A stretch of DNA of 64,000 nucleotides from Streptomyces sp. TLI_235. GTDB taxonomy: Bacteria > Actinomycetota > Actinomycetes > Streptomycetales > Streptomycetaceae. Location of the stretch: NCBI GenBank assembly GCA_002300355.1, contig NSGV01000002.1, forward strand, positions 1,736,001 to 1,800,000, written 5' to 3'. Each line of letters opens with the position of its first letter. Position 1 is the first letter of the stretch. This document shows, piece by piece, positions 32,903 to 40,793 of the stretch. The notes beneath the pieces are model-generated. The model worked only from the letters and a program-made list of their open reading frames with translations. It did not search any database and was not told the DNA's origin. Both the position numbers and the translations under genes were made by a program.

Positions 32903-34291
32903 GTGGAGTTGGCCCCGACCGGGCGCACCGGCAGCACCAGCAGCACCGAGCGCCTCGCCCTGACCGGCTCGCCGCCCCCGGCGCCGGCCGGCGGCGCGCT
33001 GTGGGCGCTCGGGGTGTCCTGGGTGGTCACCCGGGTGCTGATCGTGCTGATGGCCGTCGGTGTGCTGCGGATCTCGGGCACGGACGTGAGCTCCGACATC
33101 TCGGTGATCTACCACGGCTGGTACGAGGTGCTGCAGACCGGCACCTTCCCGCTGGACGACGTGACCTGGCAGTACCCGCCGGGTGCGGCGCTGGTGATCC
33201 TGCTGCCGGGCGTGCTGCCCTGGTCGTACCTGGTCTCCTTCTTCGTGCTGTGCGGGGTGTTCGACGCACTGACCGTGGGCGCGCTGATGCGGGTCGGCAC
33301 CCGGCGGGGCCGCAGCTTCACCGGCGCCTGGATGTGGGTGGCGGGCGTGCCGCTGCTCGGGCCGACGGTGTACTGCCGGTACGACATCATCGTCACCGCG
33401 ATCGCGGTGGGCGGTCTGCTGCTGGTGCTGCGCCGGCCGGCGCTCGGCGGCGTGCTGCTGGGCCTCGGCGGGCTGGTCAAGGTGTGGCCGATGCTGGCGC
33501 TGGCGGGCACCCCCCGCGGGCGGCGCACCCGCCGGGCGTGGACGGCGGCGGCGGCGACGGCGGCGGCCCTGGGCTTCCTGCTGACGGCGGGGATGAACGG
33601 CGCCTTCGAGTTCCTCACGTTCCAGAAGGAGCGCGGCATCGAGGTGGAGTCGCTGGGCGCGCTGCCCCTGCACTTCGCCAAGCTGTTCGGCGCCTGGGAC
33701 GGCCAGGTGACGATGAACTACGGCTCGCTGGAGATGCTCGGCCCGTGGGTGCCGGTGGTCTCCAAGGTGTGCGTGGCGGGCACCCTGGTGGGCTTCGGCT
33801 GGCTGCTGGTGTGGCGGCTGCGGGCGGTGCGCTGGCAGCCGTCGACGGCGTACGACGCGGCGCTGGCCGCGCTGCTGGTGTTCACGGTGACCAGCCGGGT
33901 GATCAGCCCGCAGTACCTGGTGTGGCTGGTGGGTCTGGCCGCGGTCTGCCTGACGGTGCGCGGCACCCGGCAGAAGCCGGTGGCGGTGCTGATCCTGATC
34001 GCGACGGTGCTGACCACGGTCGAGTTCCCGATCCTGTTCGGCGCGGTGCAGCGCAGCGAGCCGTGGGGCGTGGCGGTGCTCACGGCCCGCAATCTGCTGC
34101 TGCTGGCGGCCACCGTGGTGTCCTGCCGCCGGTTGTGGCGTTCGACCCGCGGGCCGGACGCACAGGCGACGCTGGTGCTGCCGCCGGAGCCGCCGGTCCA
34201 GGGGTATCCGGTGCGCCCGGGGATCGCCTACGAGCAGGCGCTGCTGGACGACCTCGACCGCCCGCTGGGCCGGCCGGCGCCGACGTCCTGA
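32903..34291 (+). CDS. polytopic GT-C glycosyltransferase (GT87/DUF2029-like)
   Basis: A 462-residue membrane protein with roughly ten hydrophobic helices. An acidic residue in the first extracytoplasmic loop (GTDVSSDISVIYHGWYEVL) and a following YPPG motif are typical of polyprenyl-phosphate-mannose-dependent GT-C enzymes. GTG 32903 has GAGGGAG four bases upstream. Divergent from the PimB'-like gene, it probably extends lipoglycans or other envelope glycans. The sugar and acceptor are not known. Confidence 0.82.
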   Translation: MELAPTGRTGSTSSTERLALTGSPPPAPAGGALWALGVSWVVTRVLIVLMAVGVLRISGTDVSSDISVIYHGWYEVLQTGTFPLDDVTWQYPPGAALVILLPGVLPWSYLVSFFVLCGVFDALTVGALMRVGTRRGRSFTGAWMWVAGVPLLGPTVYCRYDIIVTAIAVGGLLLVLRRPALGGVLLGLGGLVKVWPMLALAGTPRGRRTRRAWTAAAATAAALGFLLTAGMNGAFEFLTFQKERGIEVESLGALPLHFAKLFGAWDGQVTMNYGSLEMLGPWVPVVSKVCVAGTLVGFGWLLVWRLRAVRWQPSTAYDAALAALLVFTVTSRVISPQYLVWLVGLAAVCLTVRGTRQKPVAVLILIATVLTTVEFPILFGAVQRSEPWGVAVLTARNLLLLAATVVSCRRLWRSTRGPDAQATLVLPPEPPVQGYPVRPGIAYEQALLDDLDRPLGRPAPTS

Positions 34292-34323
34292 GCCCTCCGA
34301 CCGAACCAGGCGCCTGAAAGTTT

Positions 34324-34339
34324 CTGCAAAGCCTTGCAG
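34324..34339 (+). promoter_or_regulatory. CTGCAA/TTGCAG palindrome, LacI/MalR-like operator
   Basis: CTGCAAAGCCTTGCAG is a near-perfect palindrome (7 of 8 paired positions) located 64 bases before the sugar kinase start. CTTGCAG/CTGCAAG half-sites are characteristic of maltose-regulon operators in streptomycetes. The assignment to MalR or another LacI-family repressor is by similarity only. Confidence 0.5.
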
Positions 34340-34402
34340 CCCCGGCCGGGCGGCTGGCAGCATCGTGCGCTGTCAGCCGATGCCGCCTGCCGGAGGAGCC
34401 GC

Positions 34403-35325
34403 ATGCCCGAGAACCCCGATCTCGACGTCCTGGTGGCGGGCGGTGCGGGCGTGGACACCATCGTCCGGGTGGACCGGCTGGAGATCCCGCCGCCGACTCG
34501 CTCGGGGTGCCGCCGGTGCACGACTACGCCGGCCACACCGGCAGCGGCGTCGCACTCGGCTGCCACCGGCTGGGCCTGCGCACCTCCTTCCTCGACTTCC
34601 TCGGCGACGACCCGCAGGGCGAGCTGGTGCGGGCCGCCTTCCACCGCGCCGGCCTCGACTTCCACCACCTGGTCTCCCCCGCGGGCACCCCGCGCGGGGT
34701 GAACCTGGTGGACGCGGACGGCCTGCGCTTCTCGTTCTACGACGGCCGGCACCCGGCCGACCTGCGGCTGCCGCCCGCCTTCTACCTGCCGTTCCTGGAG
34801 CGGGCCCGGCACGTCCACCTGTCGATCACCAACATCAACCGGGACATGCACCCGGACATCGAGCGGCTCGGCGCCACCAGCTCCACCGACCTGCACGCCT
34901 GGGACGGGGTGAACGAGCACCACTGGCACTACGCGCTCCGCTCCGACCTGGTCTTCCTGTCGGCCGCGGGCTGCCCCGGGCGGCACGAGGAGGTGATGCG
35001 CGCGGTGCTGGCCGAGGGCCGGGCGCGGCTGGTGGTCGCGACGGCGGGGGCCGGTGGCAGCTACCTGCTGGAGCGCGGCTCCGACGGCGTCCGGCACGTG
35101 CCGGCGGTCGACCCGGGCCGCCCGGTGGTGGACAGCAACGGCGCGGGCGACGCCTTCGTCAGCGGGTTCCTCTCCGGCTGGCTGGCCGGCCGGGCGCCCG
35201 ACGCGTGCATGCTGGCGGGATCGGTCGCGGGCGCGTACGCCTGCACCACGGCCGGCACGCACAGCGGCCTGATCGACGCCGAGGGGCTCGCCGCCGGCCT
35301 CTCGGCGGCTCAGCGGCGCAGCTGA
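34403..35325 (+). pseudogene. PfkB-family carbohydrate kinase interrupted by a one-base deletion
   Basis: The N-terminus (ATG 34403, after GGAGGAG) reads DVLVAGGAGVDTIVRVDRL in one frame. From 34495 onward the protein continues in another frame: DYAGHTGSGVALG, then SITNINRDMHPD and the catalytic DSNGAGDAFVSGF near the C-terminus. Restoring one base in the run at 34487-34494 rejoins the frames as IPP-A-DSLGVPPVHDY. All family motifs are otherwise intact, about 307 residues in total. It is either a recent pseudogene or a sequencing error. The 3' end overlaps the convergent protease gene by 16 bases. Confidence 0.8.
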
Positions 35326-36596
35326 CGCACCAGCTCGGCGACCCACGCCTTGGTGAAACCGGGCAGGTCCAGGCCGAGCTCGGCCCTGAGGACGCTCTCC
35401 AGCCGGGCCGGGTCGCCCATCGCGCCGACCGCGCGGTACAGCGCCACGAGGCGCTGCGGTCCGTAGCTGCGCGCGATCATCTCGCAGGCGAGCCAGGCCT
35501 GCTCGTAGGCCTGGGCGATGCCGGGCGAGCCGGCCGCGAAGTCGGCGTCGGTGGGCAGCGCGGTCGGCACCCGGCCCGCGGCGATGTCGCGGGCGAGCTC
35601 GGGGGCGATCTGGCGGGCGGTGCGCCCGGCCCCGCGGTAGCCGGTGTAGTCGGCGACGCCCTCGGACAGCCAGAGCGGGGTCCAGCTGCGGGTGGCGGCG
35701 CGGGTGGCGACGTGGGTGGCCTCGTGGGTGACCACCACCTGCCGGCCGAGGTCGCTGAGGCCCCGGAAGGCCTCCGGGTTGACCATGATCCGATCGGCCG
35801 GGGTCGCGGCGGGTTCGCCGCCGGCGGCGACGGTGACCGCGGCGATGCCCTGGTAGGAGCCGGCCGTGACGTCGAGCATCCGCGCGAACTGCGGCTCGGT
35901 GGCGGGGGTGAGGACGAGCAGCCGGCCGGGCCAGTCCTCGCCCCACAGCTCGGAGACGGCGGGCACCGCCCGGTCCGCGACGGCGGCGAGGCCGGCGAGT
36001 TCCTCGGCGGAGTCCAGGCCGAGCACCAGGGACCGCTTGCCCCAGGCGACCTTGACCTCGCCCAGGTCCCAGAGGGCGGCGCTGCCGTCCGGCTCGTCGG
36101 CGGAGAGCAGCCAGCCGTCCGGGGTGCGGTCGAAGGTGAGCCGCCGGGAGAGCACCGCGGGATGCTCGTCGGCGCCGCGCAGCCGGTGGGCGAGGCCCGC
36201 GGTGACGACCAGGCGCCCGTCCGGCCCGGGCTCGGTGACGGCGCTGATCCGGTACTCGACGGCGGAGAACGGCACGGCGGCGACCCGGGCGGCAGCCTGC
36301 TCCTGCGCCGGGCGGGCCGCGGGGGCGACCCCGGCCAGCAAGGCGGCCCGGTCGGCGCGCAGCAGGGCGCGGGCGCGGTCGGCGAGCAGGTCCTCGACGC
36401 GGGCCCGGACGCCGGCGCTCGGGGCGTCCTGCGCGAGCAGCGCCGTCCGGTGGCCCTCGGCGGGCAGCACGCGGGGCACGGAGAGCTGGGCGAGGCCGCC
36501 GACGGCCAGCAGCAGGGCGGTGCGCCGGGGGAGGCGGCCGCCGGCCGGCAGGACGGCGCGGCCCGCCCCGGTGGGCCGGGGCAGGTCGGTGACCAG
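35310..36596 (-). CDS. secreted or membrane-anchored gluzincin metalloprotease-like protein
   Basis: About 428 residues. A hydrophobic segment (TALLLAVGGLAQL) near residue 30 would export or anchor it. The zinc site is HEATH near residue 291 (HExxH) with the third-ligand Glu in WLSEGVADY about 22 residues later, as in M1-like gluzincins. No ATG, GTG or TTG precedes the signal segment in frame. CTG 36596 is proposed because GGGGAGG lies eight bases upstream. GTG 36479 is the first canonical start but would remove the export segment. It follows the first NlpC/P60 gene closely. Confidence 0.8.
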   Translation of the reverse strand: MVTDLPRPTGAGRAVLPAGGRLPRRTALLLAVGGLAQLSVPRVLPAEGHRTALLAQDAPSAGVRARVEDLLADRARALLRADRAALLAGVAPAARPAQEQAAARVAAVPFSAVEYRISAVTEPGPDGRLVVTAGLAHRLRGADEHPAVLSRRLTFDRTPDGWLLSADEPDGSAALWDLGEVKVAWGKRSLVLGLDSAEELAGLAAVADRAVPAVSELWGEDWPGRLLVLTPATEPQFARMLDVTAGSYQGIAAVTVAAGGEPAATPADRIMVNPEAFRGLSDLGRQVVVTHEATHVATRAATRSWTPLWLSEGVADYTGYRGAGRTARQIAPELARDIAAGRVPTALPTDADFAAGSPGIAQAYEQAWLACEMIARSYGPQRLVALYRAVGAMGDPARLESVLRAELGLDLPGFTKAWVAELVRQLRR

Positions 36597-36643
36597 GGGT
36601 TCGGCCTCCCCGCCGGACGGGCCGGGCTGCCGGTGGAAGGTGC

Positions 36644-37711
36644 TCAGACCCGCACCACCCCGCTGACGGGCATGGCGTTGACGTTCTCGTAGCGGACCCG
36701 GGCGCCGGGGTGGGGGGCATGCACGACGACGCCGCCGCCGGCGTACATGCCGACGTGGTGCATGTCCTTGAAGAAGATCACCAGGTCTCCCGGTCGCGCC
36801 TCGGAGAGGCTGACTCGCCGCCCCGCGTATGCCTGCGCCTGCGAGGTGCGCGGCAGGGTGACTCCGGCCTGCCGCCAGCTCCAGTACATCAGACCGGAGC
36901 AGTCGAAGGCACGAGGGCCGGTCGATCCGTAGACGTACGGCGATCCGATCTTGCTGATCGCGGCGGCCAGGGCGGCGGCCGCGCGGTCGGAGGAGGGCGG
37001 CTGGTCGCCGAGGTCGAGGCGGTCGGCGCCGCGGGCCGCGCGGCGGGCCGCGTCGGCGGCGTCGGCGGCGGCCAGCCGGACGCGCTCGGCGGTGGTGAGG
37101 CCGCCGAGCAGGCGCTGGGCGTCGCCGAGCCGTCGGCGGACCTCGTCCTTGTGGCCGGCAAGGGAGCGGCGGACGTCCTCCAGCTCGGCGAGCTTGGCGC
37201 CGGCCTCGGCGCGGCGCTGGTCGATCCTGCGCTGGCGGTCGAGCACCTGGCGCAGGGTGTCGCTCTGCCGGGTGGCGGCCTGGTCGAGGGCGCGGGCCCG
37301 GGTGAGGTAGCCGGCCGGGTCGGACTCCAGCATCAGGCGGAAGGCCGGGTCGAGCCCGCCGTCGCGGTACTGCGCGGCGGCGGCGGTGGCGAGGTCGGTG
37401 TAGAGGCCGTTGAGCTGGTCCTGGCCGGCGGCGATCTGGTCCTGCAGCTGGCCGGCCTCGGTCTGCAGGCGCTTCTGGTCCTCCGCGGCGGCGTTCGCCC
37501 GCTCGCTGGCCTGCTCGGCCTCCTCGTAGAGCCGGTCGACCTTGGCCCTGACGTCGGCGGTCCGCCAGGACGGGTCGGCGGGCGCCGCGGGGGCGGCGTA
37601 CGCGCCCGTGCCGACGGTGACGCCGACGGCCGTGGTCGCCGCGGCCGTGAGCAGCAGGGCCCGGGCGAGGGTGTGGCCGCCCGGCAGTTGGGGGCGTCGG
37701 TGCGCGGACAT
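36644..37711 (-). CDS. NlpC/P60 peptidoglycan endopeptidase (copy 1)
   Basis: A 355-residue secreted protein. A signal peptide ends near residue 40 (GTGAYAAPA). A long coiled-coil region (about 55-220) with VRAKVDRLYEEAEQASERA follows, as in RipA-type hydrolases. The C-terminal NlpC/P60 domain has catalytic Cys in AFDCSGLMYWSW, His in MHHVGMYAGGG and the third residue in HAPHPGARV. It should cleave stem peptides during growth or division. Coding distance to the protease gene downstream is short, suggesting co-transcription. Confidence 0.92.
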   Translation of the reverse strand: MSAHRRPQLPGGHTLARALLLTAAATTAVGVTVGTGAYAAPAAPADPSWRTADVRAKVDRLYEEAEQASERANAAAEDQKRLQTEAGQLQDQIAAGQDQLNGLYTDLATAAAAQYRDGGLDPAFRLMLESDPAGYLTRARALDQAATRQSDTLRQVLDRQRRIDQRRAEAGAKLAELEDVRRSLAGHKDEVRRRLGDAQRLLGGLTTAERVRLAAADAADAARRAARGADRLDLGDQPPSSDRAAAALAAAISKIGSPYVYGSTGPRAFDCSGLMYWSWRQAGVTLPRTSQAQAYAGRRVSLSEARPGDLVIFFKDMHHVGMYAGGGVVVHAPHPGARVRYENVNAMPVSGVVRV

Positions 37712-37894
37712 GCGGCGGCGGCTCCGTTCCTGCGGCCGGACGGCCGCCGCCGCCCCGGTCGGGCGGCCGTCCTCGCGGACATCCGGGGGCAGACGTTAGC
37801 GAGTCGCACCGAGCTAGTCCAAACCCATCCATCATCGAATATCTGACCACTAATCGGACATTATGGCGAGCATGGCGGGCGGGCAGCGACGACC

Positions 37895-37929
37895 GCGGGC
37901 CCGGCCCCCGTGGTGGGAGCCGGGCCCGC
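37895..37929 (-). terminator. hairpin terminator after NlpC/P60 copy 2
   Basis: GCGGGCCCGGC (37895-37905) pairs perfectly with GCCGGGCCCGC (37919-37929) around a 13-base loop. It is 22 bases beyond the stop codon of the second hydrolase gene and separates it from copy 1. Confidence 0.75.
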
Positions 37930-37950
37930 ACGAGTCCGCCGGACGGGTCG

Positions 37951-39018
37951 TCACACCCGGATGATCGCCGAGATCGGCATGGCGGTGGCCGCGACGTAGC
38001 GGACGACCGCACCGGTGTGCGGCGCGTGGATCACCTGCCCGCCGCCCACGTACATGCCGACGTGGTGCCGGTCGCTGTAGTAGATGACCAGGTCACCGGG
38101 CTTGGCGTTGGCGATGTTGGTGCCGATGTTGGTGCCGGCGCCGGCCTGCGACTGCGAGGTGCGCGGGATGGAGACGCCCGCCTTGCCGTACGCCCACTGC
38201 ATCAGACCGGAGCAGTCGAAGGTGCTCGGGCCGGTCGCGCCGTACACGTACGGGGCGCCCAGTGCGGACTTGACGGCCGCGATCGCCTTGGCGGTGTACG
38301 TACCCGACGGCAGGTCGACACTGCCGAGGTCGGGACGGGTGGTGTCCCGCGAGGCCCGGTCGGCGGACGTGCGCGCGGCGTCCGCGGCACGCTGCTCCGC
38401 GGCGGCGAGCTCGTCCTTCTCCTTCTGGGTGAGGGAGTTCAGCAGGGACTGGGCCTTGGCCAGCTTGCCCTGGAAGTCCTCCTTCTTGGCCTTGAGCGCG
38501 CGGGTGCTGGTGTCCAGCTCGGCGAGCTTGTGCTCGGCCTCGGCCTTCTGGCCGTCCAGCTTGGCCTGCTCGGCCTTGAAGGACTTCAGGGTGTCGGCCT
38601 GGGTCGCGCTCATCCGGCTGACCGCGCCGGCCTGGCCGAGGAACTCGCCCGGGTTGCTGGAGAGCATCAGCTTGACGGTGGGCGAGATGCCGCCGTCGCG
38701 GTACTGCTGGGCGGCGACCTCGGCGAGGCGGCCCTGGACGCCGCTGACCTGGTCCTGCTGACGCGCGACCTGGTCCTGGAGCGTGGTGACCTGCTTCTGC
38801 AGCTCCTGCTGCTTCTGCTCGGCCGCGAGGTACTGCTCGTTGGCCGCTTCGGCCTGATCGTTGAGCTGGTCGACCTGGGCCGCGACCTGCTCCTTGGTGG
38901 GTGCCGGGTCGGCGTGCGCACCGGTCTGCGAGGAGAGTGCCACCGCGGTGGCGGCTGCCGCAGTCAGGATCGATGCACGGGTACGGCCGACGGGCTTGGG
39001 ACGACGATGGGACGCCAC
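37951..39018 (-). CDS. NlpC/P60 peptidoglycan endopeptidase (copy 2, riboswitch-controlled)
   Basis: A 355-residue paralogue of its neighbours: signal peptide, long coiled coil (about 45-230) and C-terminal NlpC/P60 domain with TFDCSGLMQWAYG, HHVGMYVGGG and HAPHTGAV. GTG 39018 gives MASHRRPK, the same N-terminus as copy 3, and has GAAGAAGGAG upstream; GTG 39042 is the alternative. The c-di-AMP riboswitch at 39044-39225 immediately precedes it, so expression should respond to this cell-wall and osmotic second messenger. Confidence 0.92.
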   Translation of the reverse strand: MASHRRPKPVGRTRASILTAAAATAVALSSQTGAHADPAPTKEQVAAQVDQLNDQAEAANEQYLAAEQKQQELQKQVTTLQDQVARQQDQVSGVQGRLAEVAAQQYRDGGISPTVKLMLSSNPGEFLGQAGAVSRMSATQADTLKSFKAEQAKLDGQKAEAEHKLAELDTSTRALKAKKEDFQGKLAKAQSLLNSLTQKEKDELAAAEQRAADAARTSADRASRDTTRPDLGSVDLPSGTYTAKAIAAVKSALGAPYVYGATGPSTFDCSGLMQWAYGKAGVSIPRTSQSQAGAGTNIGTNIANAKPGDLVIYYSDRHHVGMYVGGGQVIHAPHTGAVVRYVAATAMPISAIIRV

Positions 39019-39043
39019 GAAGGCGGACTCCTTCTTCCTCACA

Positions 39044-39225
39044 CCGCCTACCGGGTGAGCTGACGGGTTCGGGCCGGAAGCATTGCCCTACGACGCCTCA
39101 CGCCCGCCCCTGCCCGGTCGCGGCTTCCCGCGGCCCGGCCGGCGCGGCCGACCTGACGCCGATTCACCCCGGGGGAAACGTGGTTCCCCGGCTCCGTTCG
39201 ACAGCACCCCCGCAGGGGTTCCCCG
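39044..39225 (-). promoter_or_regulatory. c-di-AMP riboswitch (ydaO/yuaA type)
   Basis: On the minus strand the region carries the conserved ydaO core: GGGGTGAATCGGCG around 39158-39171, then a variable stem, GTAGGGCAATGC, and the invariant 3' block CCCGAACCCGTCAGCTCACC ending in CGGTAGGCGG beside the gene start. This class controls wall-remodelling genes (rpf, nlpC/p60) in streptomycetes and is normally switched off by c-di-AMP. The 5' boundary is approximate. Confidence 0.9.
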
Positions 39226-39465
39226 TGGACGGTCGGAACCGTCCAGCTGCGTCGCGGACTCGGCGGCGACCACCACCGTCACCCGGGTCGGGCGATCACT
39301 GTGCGGCGGTCCGTGGGGACGACCCTAGTAACCGATCCGTGATCCGTTCAAATCGTTGTCAGAAAATCGACGGGGAAATGTTGTCGTGGAAATGTGAGCA
39401 CGACCGCCAGTGACCGAGAATCCACGCTCGGCTGACGAGATGTCACCCCGGGACGGACAAACGCG

Positions 39466-39515
39466 ACGCCCGGGCGTGTCGCAGATCACACAGTGATCAC
39501 GACGCGCCCGGGCGT
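39466..39515 (-). terminator. very strong hairpin after NlpC/P60 copy 3
   Basis: ACGCCCGGGCGTGTCG (39466-39481) pairs with CGACGCGCCCGGGCGT (39500-39515) with a single G-U-type mismatch. Inside it GATCAC pairs with GTGATC around ACA. The result is a near-perfect 22-bp stem. It lies between the copy 3 stop and the upstream region of the copy 2 riboswitch. The rest of 39226-39573 holds no gene. Confidence 0.75.
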
Positions 39516-39573
39516 GTCATGCGGCATCAGAAACGCCGCAGGTGAGGCTTATGTCCGAATTGCTACTGGATGG

Positions 39574-40602
39574 TCAGACGCGGCGGATCGTCTTGATCGG
39601 CAGGATGTCCGCGTCCATCACCTTCACCACGTCGCCGGTCCGCGGGGCGTGGACGACGAGGCCGTTGCCGATGTACATCCCGACGTGGTGCGCGTCCGAG
39701 TAGTAGATGACAAGGTCACCCGGCTGGGCGGCGGCCAGAGAGGGGACGCGGGTGCCGACGCTCGCCTGCGACTGCGAGGTACGCGGCAGCGACACGCCGG
39801 CCTTGGCGTACGCCCACACCATCAGACCGGAGCAGTCGAAGGAGTTCGGGCCGGTGGCGCCCCACACGTACGGGGTGCCGCGCTTGCCCATCGCAGCCTG
39901 GACCGCGACCGCGGCGTAGCCGGCGGCCGGCGGCAGGTTGGTCAGGTCGAAGCGGCTGGCGTCGCGCGAGGCGCGGTCGGTGCCCAGGATCGCGGCGCGC
40001 TCGGCGGCCGTCAGGGTGCTCAGCAGGCGCTGCGCCTCGGCGAGCTTCTTCTGGACGTCCGCCTTGGAGTCGTTCAGCACCTGGGTGGAGCGGTCCAGCT
40101 CGGCGAGGATGGCGGCGGCCTCCTGCTTCTGCTGGTCCAGCCGGCGCTGCTGGTCCCGAAGACCCTTCAGCGTGGAGGCCTGGGTGTCGGTGGCCTGCTC
40201 GTTGCTGGACGCCTTCTCGAGGTAGTTGTCCGGGTTCGAGGAGAGCATCAACGCGACCGTCGGGTCGACGCCGCCGGTGCGGTACTGGTCGGCCGCCACC
40301 GCGGACAGGCCGGACGCCACCTGGGAGAGCTGCTCCTGGCTGCGGGCGATCTGGTCCTGCAGCTGGTCGGCCTGCTTGCGGAGCTGGTCGGCCCGCTCCT
40401 TGGCGCCGTTGTACTTCTCGGCGGCCTGCTCCTGCTCCTCGAGCAGCTTGTCGACCTGGACCTTGACCTCGTCCTTGCTCGGCTTGGCCGGTGCGGCGTG
40501 CGCGCTGGCCTGCGCGGAGAGGGCGACCGCGGTCGCGGCGGCAGCGGTGAGCACGGATACCCGTGCGCGGCTCGGCTGCTTGGGACGGCGGTGGGAGGCC
40601 AA
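39574..40602 (-). CDS. NlpC/P60 peptidoglycan endopeptidase (copy 3)
   Basis: A 342-residue paralogue. TTG 40602 starts LASHRRPK-type sequence after GAAGAAGGAG. The layout is a signal peptide to about residue 32, a coiled-coil region to about 205 and an NlpC/P60 domain with catalytic Cys in SFDCSGLMVWAYA, then HHVGMYIGNG and HAPRTGDV. A -10-like TAGGGT lies upstream near 40675. Unlike copy 2, no riboswitch is seen in its short leader, so the paralogues are probably expressed under different conditions. Confidence 0.92.
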   Translation of the reverse strand: MASHRRPKQPSRARVSVLTAAAATAVALSAQASAHAAPAKPSKDEVKVQVDKLLEEQEQAAEKYNGAKERADQLRKQADQLQDQIARSQEQLSQVASGLSAVAADQYRTGGVDPTVALMLSSNPDNYLEKASSNEQATDTQASTLKGLRDQQRRLDQQKQEAAAILAELDRSTQVLNDSKADVQKKLAEAQRLLSTLTAAERAAILGTDRASRDASRFDLTNLPPAAGYAAVAVQAAMGKRGTPYVWGATGPNSFDCSGLMVWAYAKAGVSLPRTSQSQASVGTRVPSLAAAQPGDLVIYYSDAHHVGMYIGNGLVVHAPRTGDVVKVMDADILPIKTIRRV

Positions 40603-40793
40603 GGGTCTAGCTCCTTCTTCCTGCTGGACTCACCCGATCGAGTGGACGTCCGGAAAATAGGTTTGACGCCAGACCCTAGTGAAGATCCGTCCCCGGCGCC
40701 ACTCCCGAGTTGGGCGAACTTGGCGCAGAGGCCACGATTTCACCACCCCGACACAAGCCCGCCACCCGGCCCGCGCCGGGGGCCGACCGACCG

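Noticed and set aside
31580..34363. Very long minus-strand open frame (927 codons) spanning the PimB'-like gene and the opposite strand of the GT-C gene
   Set aside because: Only the PimB'-like part (to 32713) has motifs. The rest is Gln/Arg/His-rich antisense of the GT-C membrane protein, a GC-content artefact.
36644..40602. CRISPR-like or other repeat array in the hydrolase region
   Set aside because: The similarity between segments comes from three paralogous coding sequences, not from short regularly spaced repeats. I saw no CRISPR array anywhere in the window.
40603..40793. Second c-di-AMP riboswitch upstream of NlpC/P60 copy 3
   Set aside because: None of the ydaO core blocks (GGGGTGAATC, GAACCCGTCAGCT, CCGGTAGGCG) is present there or upstream of copy 1.
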